Shown: positions 7,884 through 16,562 of the stretch, one piece after another
Layout: each line of letters starts with the position of its first letter
Position numbering within the stretch: position 1 is the first letter of the stretch
NCBI GenBank assembly: GCA_036262035.1
Contig: DATAJS010000030.1
Span: forward strand, 115,212 to 179,211
Length of the DNA: 64,000 nucleotides
Direction of reading: 5' to 3'
From: Burkholderiales bacterium
Lineage (GTDB): Bacteria; Pseudomonadota; Gammaproteobacteria; Burkholderiales; SG8-41
Program-made: the position numbers and the translations under genes
Notes under the pieces: generated by a model
What the model was told of the DNA's origin: nothing
Database searches by the model: none
What the model saw: the letters and a program-made list of their open reading frames with translations, nothing else

Positions 7884-10763
7884 TCAGCGTGACAGCTGAG
7901 GCTCTTTTACCGTACCCCGTACCGCGAAGATCGACCGCGCGACGATCGCGGAGCGCGACGTCATCTGCGCGTCCACGCGCCCGCTCAACTGTCCCCCGGC
8001 CACGTCGATGTGGCCCGTCGCTTCGAGCGGACCGGAGGTGAGCTGGACGTTGCGGTAGCTGTACCGATTGCCGCTCATCTGCACCGAGCCTTTGATCTCG
8101 TCGAACGCGGTGCGCCCGCCGGCGGGCGTCCCGGGAAGCTGGACCAGGCGCGCGAGGTCGACCCCGCCGATCTCACCGCGCGCGAGCGCGAACGTGCCTT
8201 CGACCGTCGCTTTCTCCATGAGCCCACTCGCGGTGTCGGCCTGCATCGCGTAACGCAGGTTGGCGTTGAGCAGGCCTTTCGCGCGAAATCCGGGCGCGAG
8301 CTGCGGCAGCACTTCCTCGATGCGCGTGCCTTTGATCGTCAGCTCGCCGCCGACGGTGGTCGGGCCGTCCCAGCGCGCCGCGAACGTGCCTTCGACCAGC
8401 CCGCCGCCGACGCGGCCGGAGAGCTGCGTCGTGGCGAAACGGTCCTTGTCGGCGATGCCTTCGAGCGTGAGATAGCTGAACGGCGCCGCCGGCCCGAAAG
8501 GGGCGCGCCAGTCGCGCGCGTTGAGCGCCACGCGCACGCCGGTTTGCAGCGGAATCAGCTCCAGGCGGATCTTGTCGCTGTCGAACACCGCGTCCTTGAC
8601 CGTTCCGTTGGGCGCGAAAGCGACCTCGCCGTTGACGCTTTCGGTCTTGCGGTCGGCCAGGCCGAGCTTGACGTCGTACAGCCGGAGCTTTTCGACATGG
8701 ACGGTGTTCGCGCTGCGCCCGCCGGTCCACGCCGGAATCGTCGCCAGGATGCCGGGGTCGAGCGTGACGCCCCGCGCGTCGACGGCGGAGAAGTCGTGCG
8801 GGCCGGTGAAGAGCGATGTCGGCCACGCGTGCGCGTCGATGCGCTCGATATGCACCGCCTGCGCCGATCCGATGCGCACGCCTTCGAGCACGATGCGCGG
8901 TGTGGGCAGCAGCACGTAGCGGACCGTCGAGACCGTGCTCGGCTGGTTCAGGCGCGCGCTCAGCGCCTGCTGCACGTCGGGCACATAGCCGTTGAGCGGG
9001 ACGAACTGCAGCCACGCGACGACCGCGACCGGGATGCCGATCGCGGCGATCGTGACGCCGCGCCCCAGAGCGCGGCGCTTGCGTTCGCGTTCTGCGTACG
9101 CTGCGCGCCGCACCTCTTCCTGCTGCCGCTGGCGGCGCATGTCCGCCGCCTGGCGGCTGAGCGCCTCGGCTTCGCGCTTGCGCTGCTCCTCGGCGTTCTG
9201 CGCGAGGACGTCGTGCGCGCTGCGGTCGACGTTGAGGCGTTCCACGGCGGGCTCGTCCTCTTCGAGGGTCGGCTCGACCTTTTCCTCGGCCGCGGTTTCC
9301 TCGTGAGGGGCGAGTTCGCGCTTCGCCTCGAAGCTCGGCGGCGCGGCGCGGATGGTTGCAGTGCCGCCGCTGCGGGTGATCATCGAGCGCGGCGCGGCGG
9401 CGGAGGAAGAGGCGGCTGTCGGCGCCGGGCCTGGCGCGGGCGCCGCCGCGGCGCCGTCGTCGCTGCGCGCCTCGGTTTCGGTGCGCGCCTGCCTTTCCAT
9501 CATGGCGCGCTCGAGCGCGCTCGGCACGTGCTCGGGCGTGGTGTGGCGGATGTCGCCGCGGCCGCTGCCGGCCCGCATGTCGATCGACGGCAGATCGTGC
9601 GCCTCGGCCGCCGCCGCGGCCGGCTCGGCCTCGGGCTCGGCGTGCGCGTTGCCGGGCACGAACTCGAGCGGCGGAAAGCCGTCGCGGCCGACGTCGCCTG
9701 CTGCCGGGGCGGGCGCGGCCGGGCCGGCGGCCGTCGCCGCCGGCGCGACGGTCGTCCTGCGGCTCGCTTCCTCGCGTGCGCGGCGCTCGGCGTTGACGCG
9801 CGCCGTCAGCTTTTGCGCGAGATCGTCGAAGTGGAGATTCTCGGTGGCCTCCGGCGCCGCGACGCCCTGCGATTGCGCGACGAGCTCGGCATCCTCGCGC
9901 GCGCGCTCGGCGGCCGCCTCGCGCTGGTGCAGAAGCGCGCGGGTTTCGGGATCGTCGTGGCCGCGTGCGGCCGCGCTCGCGTCGAGCTGCGCTTGCAGCG
10001 CATCGCGCGCGCGCTGCTCGGCGCCGGCGCGCTCCTGCGCGCGGCGCTCGGCTTCGGCGTGCTTCTGCGCTTCTTCGCGCTCGCGCTGCTCGGCGGCTTT
10101 CTTCTCCTCGACGACGGCGCGGGCGCGTTCTTCGGCCTCGGCGTGCGACTGCGCTTCGGCGCGCGCGCGCAGCGCCGCGGTGGCCGCGGTACGCGCTTCG
10201 GTCTGCGCCTGTGCTTTCGCCGCCGGATCGCTCGCGGCTGCCGCGACCTGTTCCGCGTGGTCGCGCGCGTGCTGGGCCGCGCGCGCAGCTGCTTCGGCGG
10301 TGGCGCGCGCCTCGGCTTCGGCGTTCAAGCGCGTTTCGGCGAGCGCGCGGGCGCGCGCCTCCGCCTCGGCGCGCAGGCGCGATTCGAGCGCCGCGTGGCC
10401 TTCCTGCTGTGCGACTTTCGCGGCCTCGGCGCTCGCCAGCGCATGAGTGGCGATCTCCATGCTGAGCTTCGCATCGACGGCCGGCGAATCGAACTGCACC
10501 GCGCTCGGATCGACCGCTGGGTGCGCGTTCGCCGACGAGGCCACGGCCTTGATGTAGCCGTCGCCGGCCAGTGTGTTCAGCGCGTTGTGGAACTGGGGTT
10601 GAGGCAGGCTCGATCGAGCCTGGAGATCGGCGATGCTCGCGGTGCCGTCGACGAATTCGAGGACCTGGGCAAGATCGCGGGGAAGGCGGGTCGACTTGTT
10701 CCGGATCTCGAGGATCCCCTTCGCCGTCTTGGTGAAAACCGTCTGCGGGACTAGGGTCGCCAT
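7884..10763 (-). CDS. Winged-helix-like/coiled-coil/AsmA-like transmembrane fusion protein
   Basis: The 959-residue protein has four visible parts. Residues about 8-75 (start QTVFTKTAKG, then LPRDLAQVLEFVDG) look like the small winged-helix-type domain seen at the N-terminus of some betaproteobacterial signalling proteins. Residues about 95-320 are an Ala/Glu/Arg-rich coiled coil, followed by a Pro/Ala linker to about 520 and a basic helix. One transmembrane segment lies at about 565-585 (VTIAAIGIPVAVVAW). Residues about 590-959 match AsmA-like C-terminal repeats, the beta-rich fold of AsmA/TamB-type periplasmic lipid-transfer proteins. The topology implies a cytoplasmic N-part and a periplasmic C-part. 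The function is unknown; a role in envelope homeostasis is inferred. Confidence 0.65.
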   Translation of the reverse strand: MATLVPQTVFTKTAKGILEIRNKSTRLPRDLAQVLEFVDGTASIADLQARSSLPQPQFHNALNTLAGDGYIKAVASSANAHPAVDPSAVQFDSPAVDAKLSMEIATHALASAEAAKVAQQEGHAALESRLRAEAEARARALAETRLNAEAEARATAEAAARAAQHARDHAEQVAAAASDPAAKAQAQTEARTAATAALRARAEAQSHAEAEERARAVVEEKKAAEQREREEAQKHAEAERRAQERAGAEQRARDALQAQLDASAAARGHDDPETRALLHQREAAAERAREDAELVAQSQGVAAPEATENLHFDDLAQKLTARVNAERRAREEASRRTTVAPAATAAGPAAPAPAAGDVGRDGFPPLEFVPGNAHAEPEAEPAAAAAEAHDLPSIDMRAGSGRGDIRHTTPEHVPSALERAMMERQARTETEARSDDGAAAAPAPGPAPTAASSSAAAPRSMITRSGGTATIRAAPPSFEAKRELAPHEETAAEEKVEPTLEEDEPAVERLNVDRSAHDVLAQNAEEQRKREAEALSRQAADMRRQRQQEEVRRAAYAERERKRRALGRGVTIAAIGIPVAVVAWLQFVPLNGYVPDVQQALSARLNQPSTVSTVRYVLLPTPRIVLEGVRIGSAQAVHIERIDAHAWPTSLFTGPHDFSAVDARGVTLDPGILATIPAWTGGRSANTVHVEKLRLYDVKLGLADRKTESVNGEVAFAPNGTVKDAVFDSDKIRLELIPLQTGVRVALNARDWRAPFGPAAPFSYLTLEGIADKDRFATTQLSGRVGGGLVEGTFAARWDGPTTVGGELTIKGTRIEEVLPQLAPGFRAKGLLNANLRYAMQADTASGLMEKATVEGTFALARGEIGGVDLARLVQLPGTPAGGRTAFDEIKGSVQMSGNRYSYRNVQLTSGPLEATGHIDVAGGQLSGRVDAQMTSRSAIVARSIFAVRGTVKEPQLSR

Positions 10764-11058
10764 GCGCTCCTACGACGTCGCGATGCCGCGGTCATTGTAT
10801 TTAGATTTGCCGCAGTTTACTGCTTTTCCATCAACTGCTTGCGAATCGGAGCAGAGAAACCGGGGCAGGTATCGCCGCCCGTCGGGCCTGGGTGGGCGGC
10901 CGACCGCGCGCGCCGGGCCGGCAAGCGGCACAAATTGACGACTCAGGCGGCTGAGAAGGGCATTGCAAGTGACTGACGAACCGAAGCTTTGCAAGATGAA
11001 CTAGCGCAGTTTAGCCGTATGTTAAACTGCATGACGTCAACCAGAATGCAGGCGCTCG
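10764..11058. other. 295-bp divergent gap with possible promoters
   Basis: This gap separates the divergent AsmA-like and HD-domain genes. It contains an AT-rich stretch near 10795-10835 close to the AsmA-like start, and an inverted repeat at 11006-11030 close to the HD gene. No ORF with coding character is seen. Confidence 0.5.
11006..11030. promoter_or_regulatory. Inverted repeat GCAGTTTA-n9-TAAACTGC
   Basis: These are perfect 8-bp arms separated by 9 bp, ending 28 bp before the ATG of the HD-domain gene. A partial similar sequence, GCAGTTTACTGC, occurs near 10811 upstream of the divergent gene. Size and spacing fit a dimeric regulator operator. This is inference only. Confidence 0.4.
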
Positions 11059-12018
11059 ATGCCGACCGGCGCGTACAGGCGCAACGAGTACGACGTCACC
11101 GACCGCGTCAACACCACCCTTCCCGACGCAGTTTCAGGTGAAGTATTCCGGATCTACCAGGACCTCTACCAGGTACCCGATCCGGGCAACCTCGTTCAGG
11201 CGTTCGAGGACGTAACCCGCCTGTACAACGGCGAATATCCCGGTTACCGTCCCTGCGACACGTCGTATCACGACATCCAGCACGTCCTCGACGTCACCCT
11301 CGCGATGGCCCGGCTGATGGACGGCTGCGCGCGCGCGACCAATTCCGACGTGCTGACCGAGCGGCTCTTCCGCTTCGGCATCATGACCGCGCTGTACCAC
11401 GACTGCGGTTATATCCGGCACCGCAAGGACACCCGCCACGTCAACGGGGCGGAATACACCAAGACCCACGTGTCGCGCGGCGGGCGCTTTCTCGAGCATT
11501 ACCTCGCCAAGGTCGGTCTCGGCGATCTTGCGCCGTCGGCCGCGGGGACGCTGCACTTCACCGGTTACGAGATTCCCGTCGCCGACATCCGCGTCGAGCC
11601 GCAGTTCAGGCTGATCGGCAACCTGCTCGGCAGCGCCGATATCCTGGCGCAGATGGCCGACCGCTGTTATCTCGAGAAGTGCCACGAGCGTCTCTATCCC
11701 GAGTTCGTCAGCGGCGGCATCGACCGCCAGAAGACGCCCGAAGGCGATGAGCGCGTCCTCTTCGAATCCGCCGCGCACCTCATCTACCAGACGCCGCGCT
11801 TCTACCAGAGCGCGCGGAAGCGCCTCGAAGTCGACCTCGGCGGTTACTGCGACTTCGTCGAGAGACACTTCGGCGGCGAGAACCTCTACTTCACCGAGCT
11901 CGAGAAGAACATCAACCACGCTCGCGCGATCGCCGACCGCGAGGACCTGTCGCTGCTGCGCAGAAAGCCGCCGGATACGCTGCCCGGGTCGGACGAAGGC
12001 GGTGACATAAACCGGTGA
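11059..12018 (+). CDS. HD-domain phosphodiesterase-like protein
   Basis: The 319-residue soluble protein has YHDIQHVLDVTLAMARLMDG (residues 70-89), close to the class I cyclic-nucleotide phosphodiesterase signature YHNxxHxxDV. ALYHDCGYIRH follows at 111-121 with the HD pair at 114-115, giving the metal ligands of the HD superfamily. A later GNLLGSADILAQMADR helix supplies the expected Asp. Substrate class is not certain: cAMP, cGMP or another phosphoester are possible. A class III cyclase lies 4.5 kb downstream. An inverted repeat lies just upstream of the start. Confidence 0.7.
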   Translation: MPTGAYRRNEYDVTDRVNTTLPDAVSGEVFRIYQDLYQVPDPGNLVQAFEDVTRLYNGEYPGYRPCDTSYHDIQHVLDVTLAMARLMDGCARATNSDVLTERLFRFGIMTALYHDCGYIRHRKDTRHVNGAEYTKTHVSRGGRFLEHYLAKVGLGDLAPSAAGTLHFTGYEIPVADIRVEPQFRLIGNLLGSADILAQMADRCYLEKCHERLYPEFVSGGIDRQKTPEGDERVLFESAAHLIYQTPRFYQSARKRLEVDLGGYCDFVERHFGGENLYFTELEKNINHARAIADREDLSLLRRKPPDTLPGSDEGGDINR

Positions 12019-12073
12019 CGTGAACCGGTTTTCGTCACCGCCTTTCGTCACCGCTTCTTGTCACCGTTTTTCG

Positions 12074-13063
12074 TCACCCTGTCACGAGCAGTATCTTCCC
12101 CACGTGCCCCGCCTTTTCCATCATCGCATGCGCCTTGGCGGCTTCCGCTAAAGGAAACGTCGTGTTCGTCACCGCACGGATGCGGCGGTCCTCGAAATGC
12201 GGCCACACGTCGTGCTCGAGCTCGGCGGCGATTCTCGCCTTGAACTTGGGCGGACGCGTGCGCAGCGTGGAGCCGGTGTAAGTGAGGCGCTTCAGCATCA
12301 CCGGCATCAGGTTGATGTCGACTTTCGAGCCTGCGCCGAATGCGAGCTGGATGATGCGCGCGTCGTGGCTCGCGGCCTTGAAGTTCTTCTCGATGTTCGC
12401 GCCGCCGACGATGTCGAGGATCACGTTCGCCCCGCCTTCGGCGCGCACCGCTTCGACGAAATCTTCCGTCGCGTAATCGATGACGCGGTCGGCGCCGAGA
12501 TCGCGGCAGATCTGGCAGCGCGCTTCGGGGCTGTCGGTCGCGATCACTTTCGCGCCGAACGCCTTGCCGAGCTGTATGCACGTGGTGCCGATGCCGCCGG
12601 CGCCGCCGTGGACGAGGAAGGTCTCGCCGGCTTTCAGGCCGGCGCCGATGAAGACGTTGCTCCACACGGTGAAGAACGTCTCGGGCAACCCGGCCGCGTC
12701 GACGATGTCCACGCCTTTCGGTATCGGCAGGCACTGCTGCGCGTCGGCGACGCAATATTCCGCGTAACCGCCGCCGTTGGTGAGCGCGCAGACGAGGTCG
12801 CCTTCCTTCCAGCGGGCGACGCCGGCGCCGATCGCCACGATCTCGCCCGAGATCTCCAGGCCCGGCAGATCCGAAGCGCCGGGCGGCGCGGGGTAGAGGC
12901 CTTTGCGCTGCATGAGATCGGGACCGTTGACGCCCGCGGCGGCGACCTTCACGAGCACTTCGCCTTCCTTCGGCTGCGGCAAGGGCCGCTCGGCGGGCTT
13001 CAACACGTCGGGCGCGCCGGGCGCGCTGATCTCGACGACTTTCATGATGGCGGGAAGTGGCAT
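12074..13063 (-). CDS. NADPH:quinone oxidoreductase family protein (MDR)
   Basis: The 329-residue zinc-less medium-chain dehydrogenase/reductase has the N-terminal GroES-like domain (AAAGVNGPDLMQRKGLYP, GLEISGEIVAIG) and the Rossmann motif VHGGAGGIGTTCIQLGKAFG. The end KAHAMMEKAGHVGKILL is typical of PIG3/QOR-type quinone reductases. It should reduce quinones or enones with NADPH in the cytosol. A second ATG at 13045 (MKVVE) is an alternative start. It is divergent from the Ldh2-type dehydrogenase with 99 bp between starts. Confidence 0.88.
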   Translation of the reverse strand: MPLPAIMKVVEISAPGAPDVLKPAERPLPQPKEGEVLVKVAAAGVNGPDLMQRKGLYPAPPGASDLPGLEISGEIVAIGAGVARWKEGDLVCALTNGGGYAEYCVADAQQCLPIPKGVDIVDAAGLPETFFTVWSNVFIGAGLKAGETFLVHGGAGGIGTTCIQLGKAFGAKVIATDSPEARCQICRDLGADRVIDYATEDFVEAVRAEGGANVILDIVGGANIEKNFKAASHDARIIQLAFGAGSKVDINLMPVMLKRLTYTGSTLRTRPPKFKARIAAELEHDVWPHFEDRRIRAVTNTTFPLAEAAKAHAMMEKAGHVGKILLVTG

Positions 13064-13162
13064 GACGATTTCGCTGCTTGCAGAGGAGCTCGTGATTATA
13101 GGCGCTCGCCTCGCGCGCGTGAGAAACTTGGAGGTTTCCGTACACGCGACCACGAGACGAAC

Positions 13163-14218
13163 ATGGCCGACACTCCACGCGTCGATTCGCAACGATTGAA
13201 CGATTTCGCCACTGCCGTCTATGCGTCGCAGGGCATGCCCGAGGACGACGCGCGGCTCGTCGCCGACACGCTGGTGCAGGCGGATCTGTGGGGACACCAG
13301 TCGCACGGCGTGCTGCGTCTCGGCTGGTACCTCGATCGGCTGCGCAACGGCGTGATGAAGCCGGTGACCCGACCCGAATTCGTCGTCGACGCGGGCGCGA
13401 TGGCGCTGATCGACGGCCACGACGGCGTCGGCCACGCGCTCACCATGCTTGCGACCCGCGAAGCGGTGAAGCGCGCGAAAGCGCACGGCATCGGCTGCGT
13501 CGGCGTGCGTTATTCGAACCACTTCGGCACGTGCATGTACTACACGCTGACGGCGGCGCGCGAGGGCTGCGTCGGCTTTCTCACCACCAACGGCGGGCCG
13601 GCGATGGCGCCGTGGGGCGGCCGGAAGAAGATCGTCGGCACCAACCCGTGGTCGATCGCGGCGCCCGCGGGCAAGCACGCGCCGTTCGTGGTCGACATGG
13701 CGAACACCGGTGTGGCGCGCGGCAAGATCTATCTCGCACGCAACAGGCACCAGCCAATACCGCTGGGCTGGGCGATCGACAGCGACGGCGCGCCGACGAC
13801 CGATCCGCAGAAAGCGATCGACGGCATCATCCTGCCGATGGCGGAGCACAAGGGTTACGCGATCGCCGCGATGGTCGATCTCATGTCGGGCGTGCTGACG
13901 GGCAGCGGTTTCCTGTCGCACGTCGCGAGTCCCTACAAGACCGCGGAGAAGAGCAACTGCGGACATTTCATGATCGCGATCGACATCGCCAAGCTCCAGC
14001 CGCTCGAGGAATACAACAAGCGCATGGAGCAGTGGGTGCAGGAGATCAAATCGGTGCCGACCGCGCAGGGTTTCGACGAAGTGTTCTACCCCGGCGAGAT
14101 CGAGGCGCGGAACGACACGAAGAATCGCGCGGAAGGTTTGTCGCTGCCGGAGGATACGCTCGCCGATCTGAAGCGCATCGCGAAAGAGACGGGGCTGGAA
14201 TCCAAGCTCCCGTTTTGA
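13163..14218 (+). CDS. Malate/L-lactate (Ldh2-family) NAD(P)-dependent dehydrogenase
   Basis: The 351-residue product matches the Ldh2/YlbC/malate dehydrogenase 2 fold: DLWGHQSHGVLRL early, VRYSNHFGTCMYYT in the middle, GTNPWSIAAPAG and the catalytic-site region VVDMANTGVARGKIYLA. The family reduces 2-oxo acids or oxidises 2-hydroxyacids such as malate, ureidoglycolate, sulfolactate or sugar acids. It stands upstream of a Bug binding protein and an enolase-superfamily enzyme, which suggests a role in organic- or sugar-acid use. A 228-bp repeat-filled gap separates it from them. Confidence 0.87.
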   Translation: MADTPRVDSQRLNDFATAVYASQGMPEDDARLVADTLVQADLWGHQSHGVLRLGWYLDRLRNGVMKPVTRPEFVVDAGAMALIDGHDGVGHALTMLATREAVKRAKAHGIGCVGVRYSNHFGTCMYYTLTAAREGCVGFLTTNGGPAMAPWGGRKKIVGTNPWSIAAPAGKHAPFVVDMANTGVARGKIYLARNRHQPIPLGWAIDSDGAPTTDPQKAIDGIILPMAEHKGYAIAAMVDLMSGVLTGSGFLSHVASPYKTAEKSNCGHFMIAIDIAKLQPLEEYNKRMEQWVQEIKSVPTAQGFDEVFYPGEIEARNDTKNRAEGLSLPEDTLADLKRIAKETGLESKLPF

Positions 14219-14234
14219 AAAAGGCAAAGCTTTG

Positions 14235-14424
14235 ACACGGAGGTCACGGAGGAACACGGAGGGCACGGAGGAAAAAAGCATCGGACGCAGTGTGCGCGCC
14301 AGCGCACCGCGCGTTGGTCGGTGCGTTACCACGCACCCTACGCTTGCGTAGAACGACACGCGCTGCATAACGACCGAACAGATTCTCCTCCGTGTCCTCC
14401 GTGCACCTCCGTGCCCTTCGTGTT
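14235..14424. repeat. Composite repeat: CACGGAGG arms around a GTGCGTTAC element
   Basis: The left arm (14235-14272) is a tandem of CACGGAGG-like units and the right arm (14384-14424) is its inverted form (CTCCGTG units). Between them lies a GC-rich stretch with GGTGCGTTAC and GCACCCTACG, a motif also present at 51603-51650 and 63779-63862. The layout parallels 399-630 and 22685-22847 with different arm units. No gene is seen inside. Confidence 0.65.
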
Positions 14425-14446
14425 CCGGCTTTAATACAGGACCTGC

Positions 14447-15415
14447 ATGAAACAGTTTCGCTACGTGATCGTCGCCGGTGTCGCCCTGCTCAGTGGCATC
14501 GCCGCGGCTCAGGATTATCCGAATCGCCCCATCCGCTACATCGTCCCGCAGGCGCCGGGCGGGTCGTCGGACACGCTCGCGCGCGCGCTCACCCAGCGCG
14601 TCGGCGACAGCCTCGGCCAGACGATCGTCATCGACAATCGTCCGGGCGCGACCGGCGTGATCGGCGCCGAAGCCGTCGCGCGCGCGAACCCGGACGGGCA
14701 TACGCTGCTCCAGGCCGCGACTTCGCACGCCACCAATCCCGCGATGCACGCGAAGCTGCCGTACGACACCGTGCGCGACTTCGCGCCGATCTCGCTCTTG
14801 TCGCAGCAGCCGAACATCTGGATCGTCACGCCGTCGCTGCCGGTGAAGACCATGAAAGAGCTGATCGCCTACGTCAAAGCGCGTCCCGGGCAGCTCAACT
14901 TCGGCTCTTCGGGGACCGGCGGCTCGCAGCACCTCGCGGGCGAGCTCCTGAAATCGATGGCCGGCATCGATATGACCCATATCCCGTACAAAGGCAGCCC
15001 GCCGGCGCTCATCGATCTGCTCGCCGGACGCATCCCGATCATGAGCTCGACCATGCCGCCGGTGCTGCCGCACCTGCGCGCTGGCAAGGTCCGCGCGCTC
15101 GCGGTGACGAGCGCCCGGCGCTCCTCCGCGGTGCCCGACGTTCCCACCGTCGCCGAATCCGCGCTGCCCGGTTACGAGGCGATCGCGTGGCAGGGATTGC
15201 TCGCGCCGGCGGGCACGCCGCGCGCGGCGATCGCGCGCCTGCAGAGCGAGTTCGCGCGCGTGCTCAAGCAGCCCGAGATCGCGTCGCGCCTCACCGACCA
15301 GGGCTACGAGACCGTGGCGAGCACGCCCGAGTGGTTCGCCCAGTACATCAACACCGAGATCGCGAAATGGACGAAGGTCATCAGGGCCGCGGGCATCAAG
15401 AGCGGGGAGGGCTGA
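14447..15415 (+). CDS. Bug-family (TTT) periplasmic solute-binding protein
   Basis: The 322-residue product has a signal peptide (about residues 1-22, ending GIAAAQ) and the Bug-family opening YPNRPIRYIVPQAPGGSSD. VIDNRPGATGVIGAEAVA, MTHIPYKGSPPALIDLLAG and a C-terminal WTKVIRAAGIK end are all characteristic. Bug proteins bind carboxylates in the periplasm for tripartite tricarboxylate transport or sensing. No TctA/TctB membrane genes are present, so it is an orphan. Its stop lies one base before the start of the enolase-superfamily gene, so both probably act on the same organic acid. Confidence 0.92.
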   Translation: MKQFRYVIVAGVALLSGIAAAQDYPNRPIRYIVPQAPGGSSDTLARALTQRVGDSLGQTIVIDNRPGATGVIGAEAVARANPDGHTLLQAATSHATNPAMHAKLPYDTVRDFAPISLLSQQPNIWIVTPSLPVKTMKELIAYVKARPGQLNFGSSGTGGSQHLAGELLKSMAGIDMTHIPYKGSPPALIDLLAGRIPIMSSTMPPVLPHLRAGKVRALAVTSARRSSAVPDVPTVAESALPGYEAIAWQGLLAPAGTPRAAIARLQSEFARVLKQPEIASRLTDQGYETVASTPEWFAQYINTEIAKWTKVIRAAGIKSGEG

Positions 15416-15416
15416 C

Positions 15417-16562
15417 ATGAAGATCACCGCGGTGCGCGCGCACGCGCTCGTCTACCCGCTCGAAGAGTCGCTGTGGACTGCGCACGAAGCGCTCAAGGAT
15501 TCCAGCCTCATCCTCGTCGAAGTCGAGGCGGGCGGATCGACCGGCTACGGCATCATCCACGGCTCGCCGCTGAAGGCGATCGCCGAATGGGTGGAGAAGC
15601 TCGGTGCGCTCATCGTCGGCGACGACGCGCTCGCGCACGAGATCGTCTGGAACAAGCTCTTCACGCTGACCGTGCCGCGGCCGCGCGCGATGTTCGGCGA
15701 GGACGGCGTCACGCCGCCGCTGCCGCGCTCGGCGCGGCCGCAGGTGATGGCGGCGATCGGCGGCATCGACATCGCGCTGTGGGACTTGAAAGGCAAGGCC
15801 GCGAACATGCCGGTGTACAAGCTCCTCGGCGGTCAGAACCGGCCGGTCTACACGTACTCGACCGGCGGCTACTATCCCCGCAATGCGACGGTGACAAGCG
15901 CCGCCGATGAGATGGCGGCGTTTGTCGCGAAAGGCTATCGCGCGGTCAAGCTCAAGACCGGCGGCTTCTCGGTGGAAGACGAGATCGCGCGGGTCGCGGC
16001 GGTGCGCAAGGCGATCGGCCCCGACATCCAGCTCATGCTGGACATGAACGCGGCGTACGGGCTCAACGACTGTATCCGCTTCGCCCGCGGCGTCGAGCCG
16101 CACGACGTCTTCTGGCTGGAAGAGCCGCTGCACTGGTACCTCCAGCCGCCCGATTACGTCGCGCTGGCGCGCGAGACGCGCATCCCGCTCTCGCACGGCG
16201 AGCGCGAGATGCACCGCTTCACGGTGCGCGACTTCGTCGAGTGCGGCGCGATCAAGTACCTGCAGTTCGATTCGACGCGCGCGGCGGGCTTCACCGAGTC
16301 GGTGCGCATCGCGCAGATGTGCGAGCAGCACGGCGTGTTCGTGGTGCCGCACCATTCGCCGGAGATCCACGCCCATCTCGTGCTCGCCTTGCCGGAAGTG
16401 GGTTACTGCGTGGAATCACACGGCTCGAGCACGCGCGATCCGCTGCCGCACCACGTCTTCCGCGAGCGGGTGGACTTCCGCGACGGCTACATCCACCTCA
16501 AGGACAAGCCGGGCTTCGGCCTCGACATCGACTGGAAGGCGGTCGAGCGCTACCGCGCCTGA
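15417..16562 (+). CDS. Mandelate racemase/muconate lactonizing enzyme family protein
   Basis: The 381-residue enolase-superfamily member has a capping domain (1-115) and a barrel. It has the KxK base motif AVKLKTG (Lys178/Lys180), metal ligands Asp209 (MLDMN), Glu235/236 (LEEPL) and Glu262 (SHGERE), and the PHHSPEIH segment around 311-318 that carries the opposing His. This is the mandelate-racemase subgroup, which abstracts the alpha proton of a carboxylate, giving racemisation or dehydration. The start follows the Bug gene by one base, giving a two-gene operon. The 3' end overlaps the convergent cyclase by 13 bp. Confidence 0.88.
   Translation: MKITAVRAHALVYPLEESLWTAHEALKDSSLILVEVEAGGSTGYGIIHGSPLKAIAEWVEKLGALIVGDDALAHEIVWNKLFTLTVPRPRAMFGEDGVTPPLPRSARPQVMAAIGGIDIALWDLKGKAANMPVYKLLGGQNRPVYTYSTGGYYPRNATVTSAADEMAAFVAKGYRAVKLKTGGFSVEDEIARVAAVRKAIGPDIQLMLDMNAAYGLNDCIRFARGVEPHDVFWLEEPLHWYLQPPDYVALARETRIPLSHGEREMHRFTVRDFVECGAIKYLQFDSTRAAGFTESVRIAQMCEQHGVFVVPHHSPEIHAHLVLALPEVGYCVESHGSSTRDPLPHHVFRERVDFRDGYIHLKDKPGFGLDIDWKAVERYRA

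Noticed and set aside
8010..10754. Plus-strand 914-codon open frame
   Set aside because: Antisense to the AsmA-like gene, which has real domains; composition is typical of a GC shadow.
12074..15427. Minus-strand 1117-codon frame as one giant protein
   Set aside because: Only the 3' third (12074-13063) codes for the quinone oxidoreductase; the rest is antisense to the Ldh2 and Bug genes.
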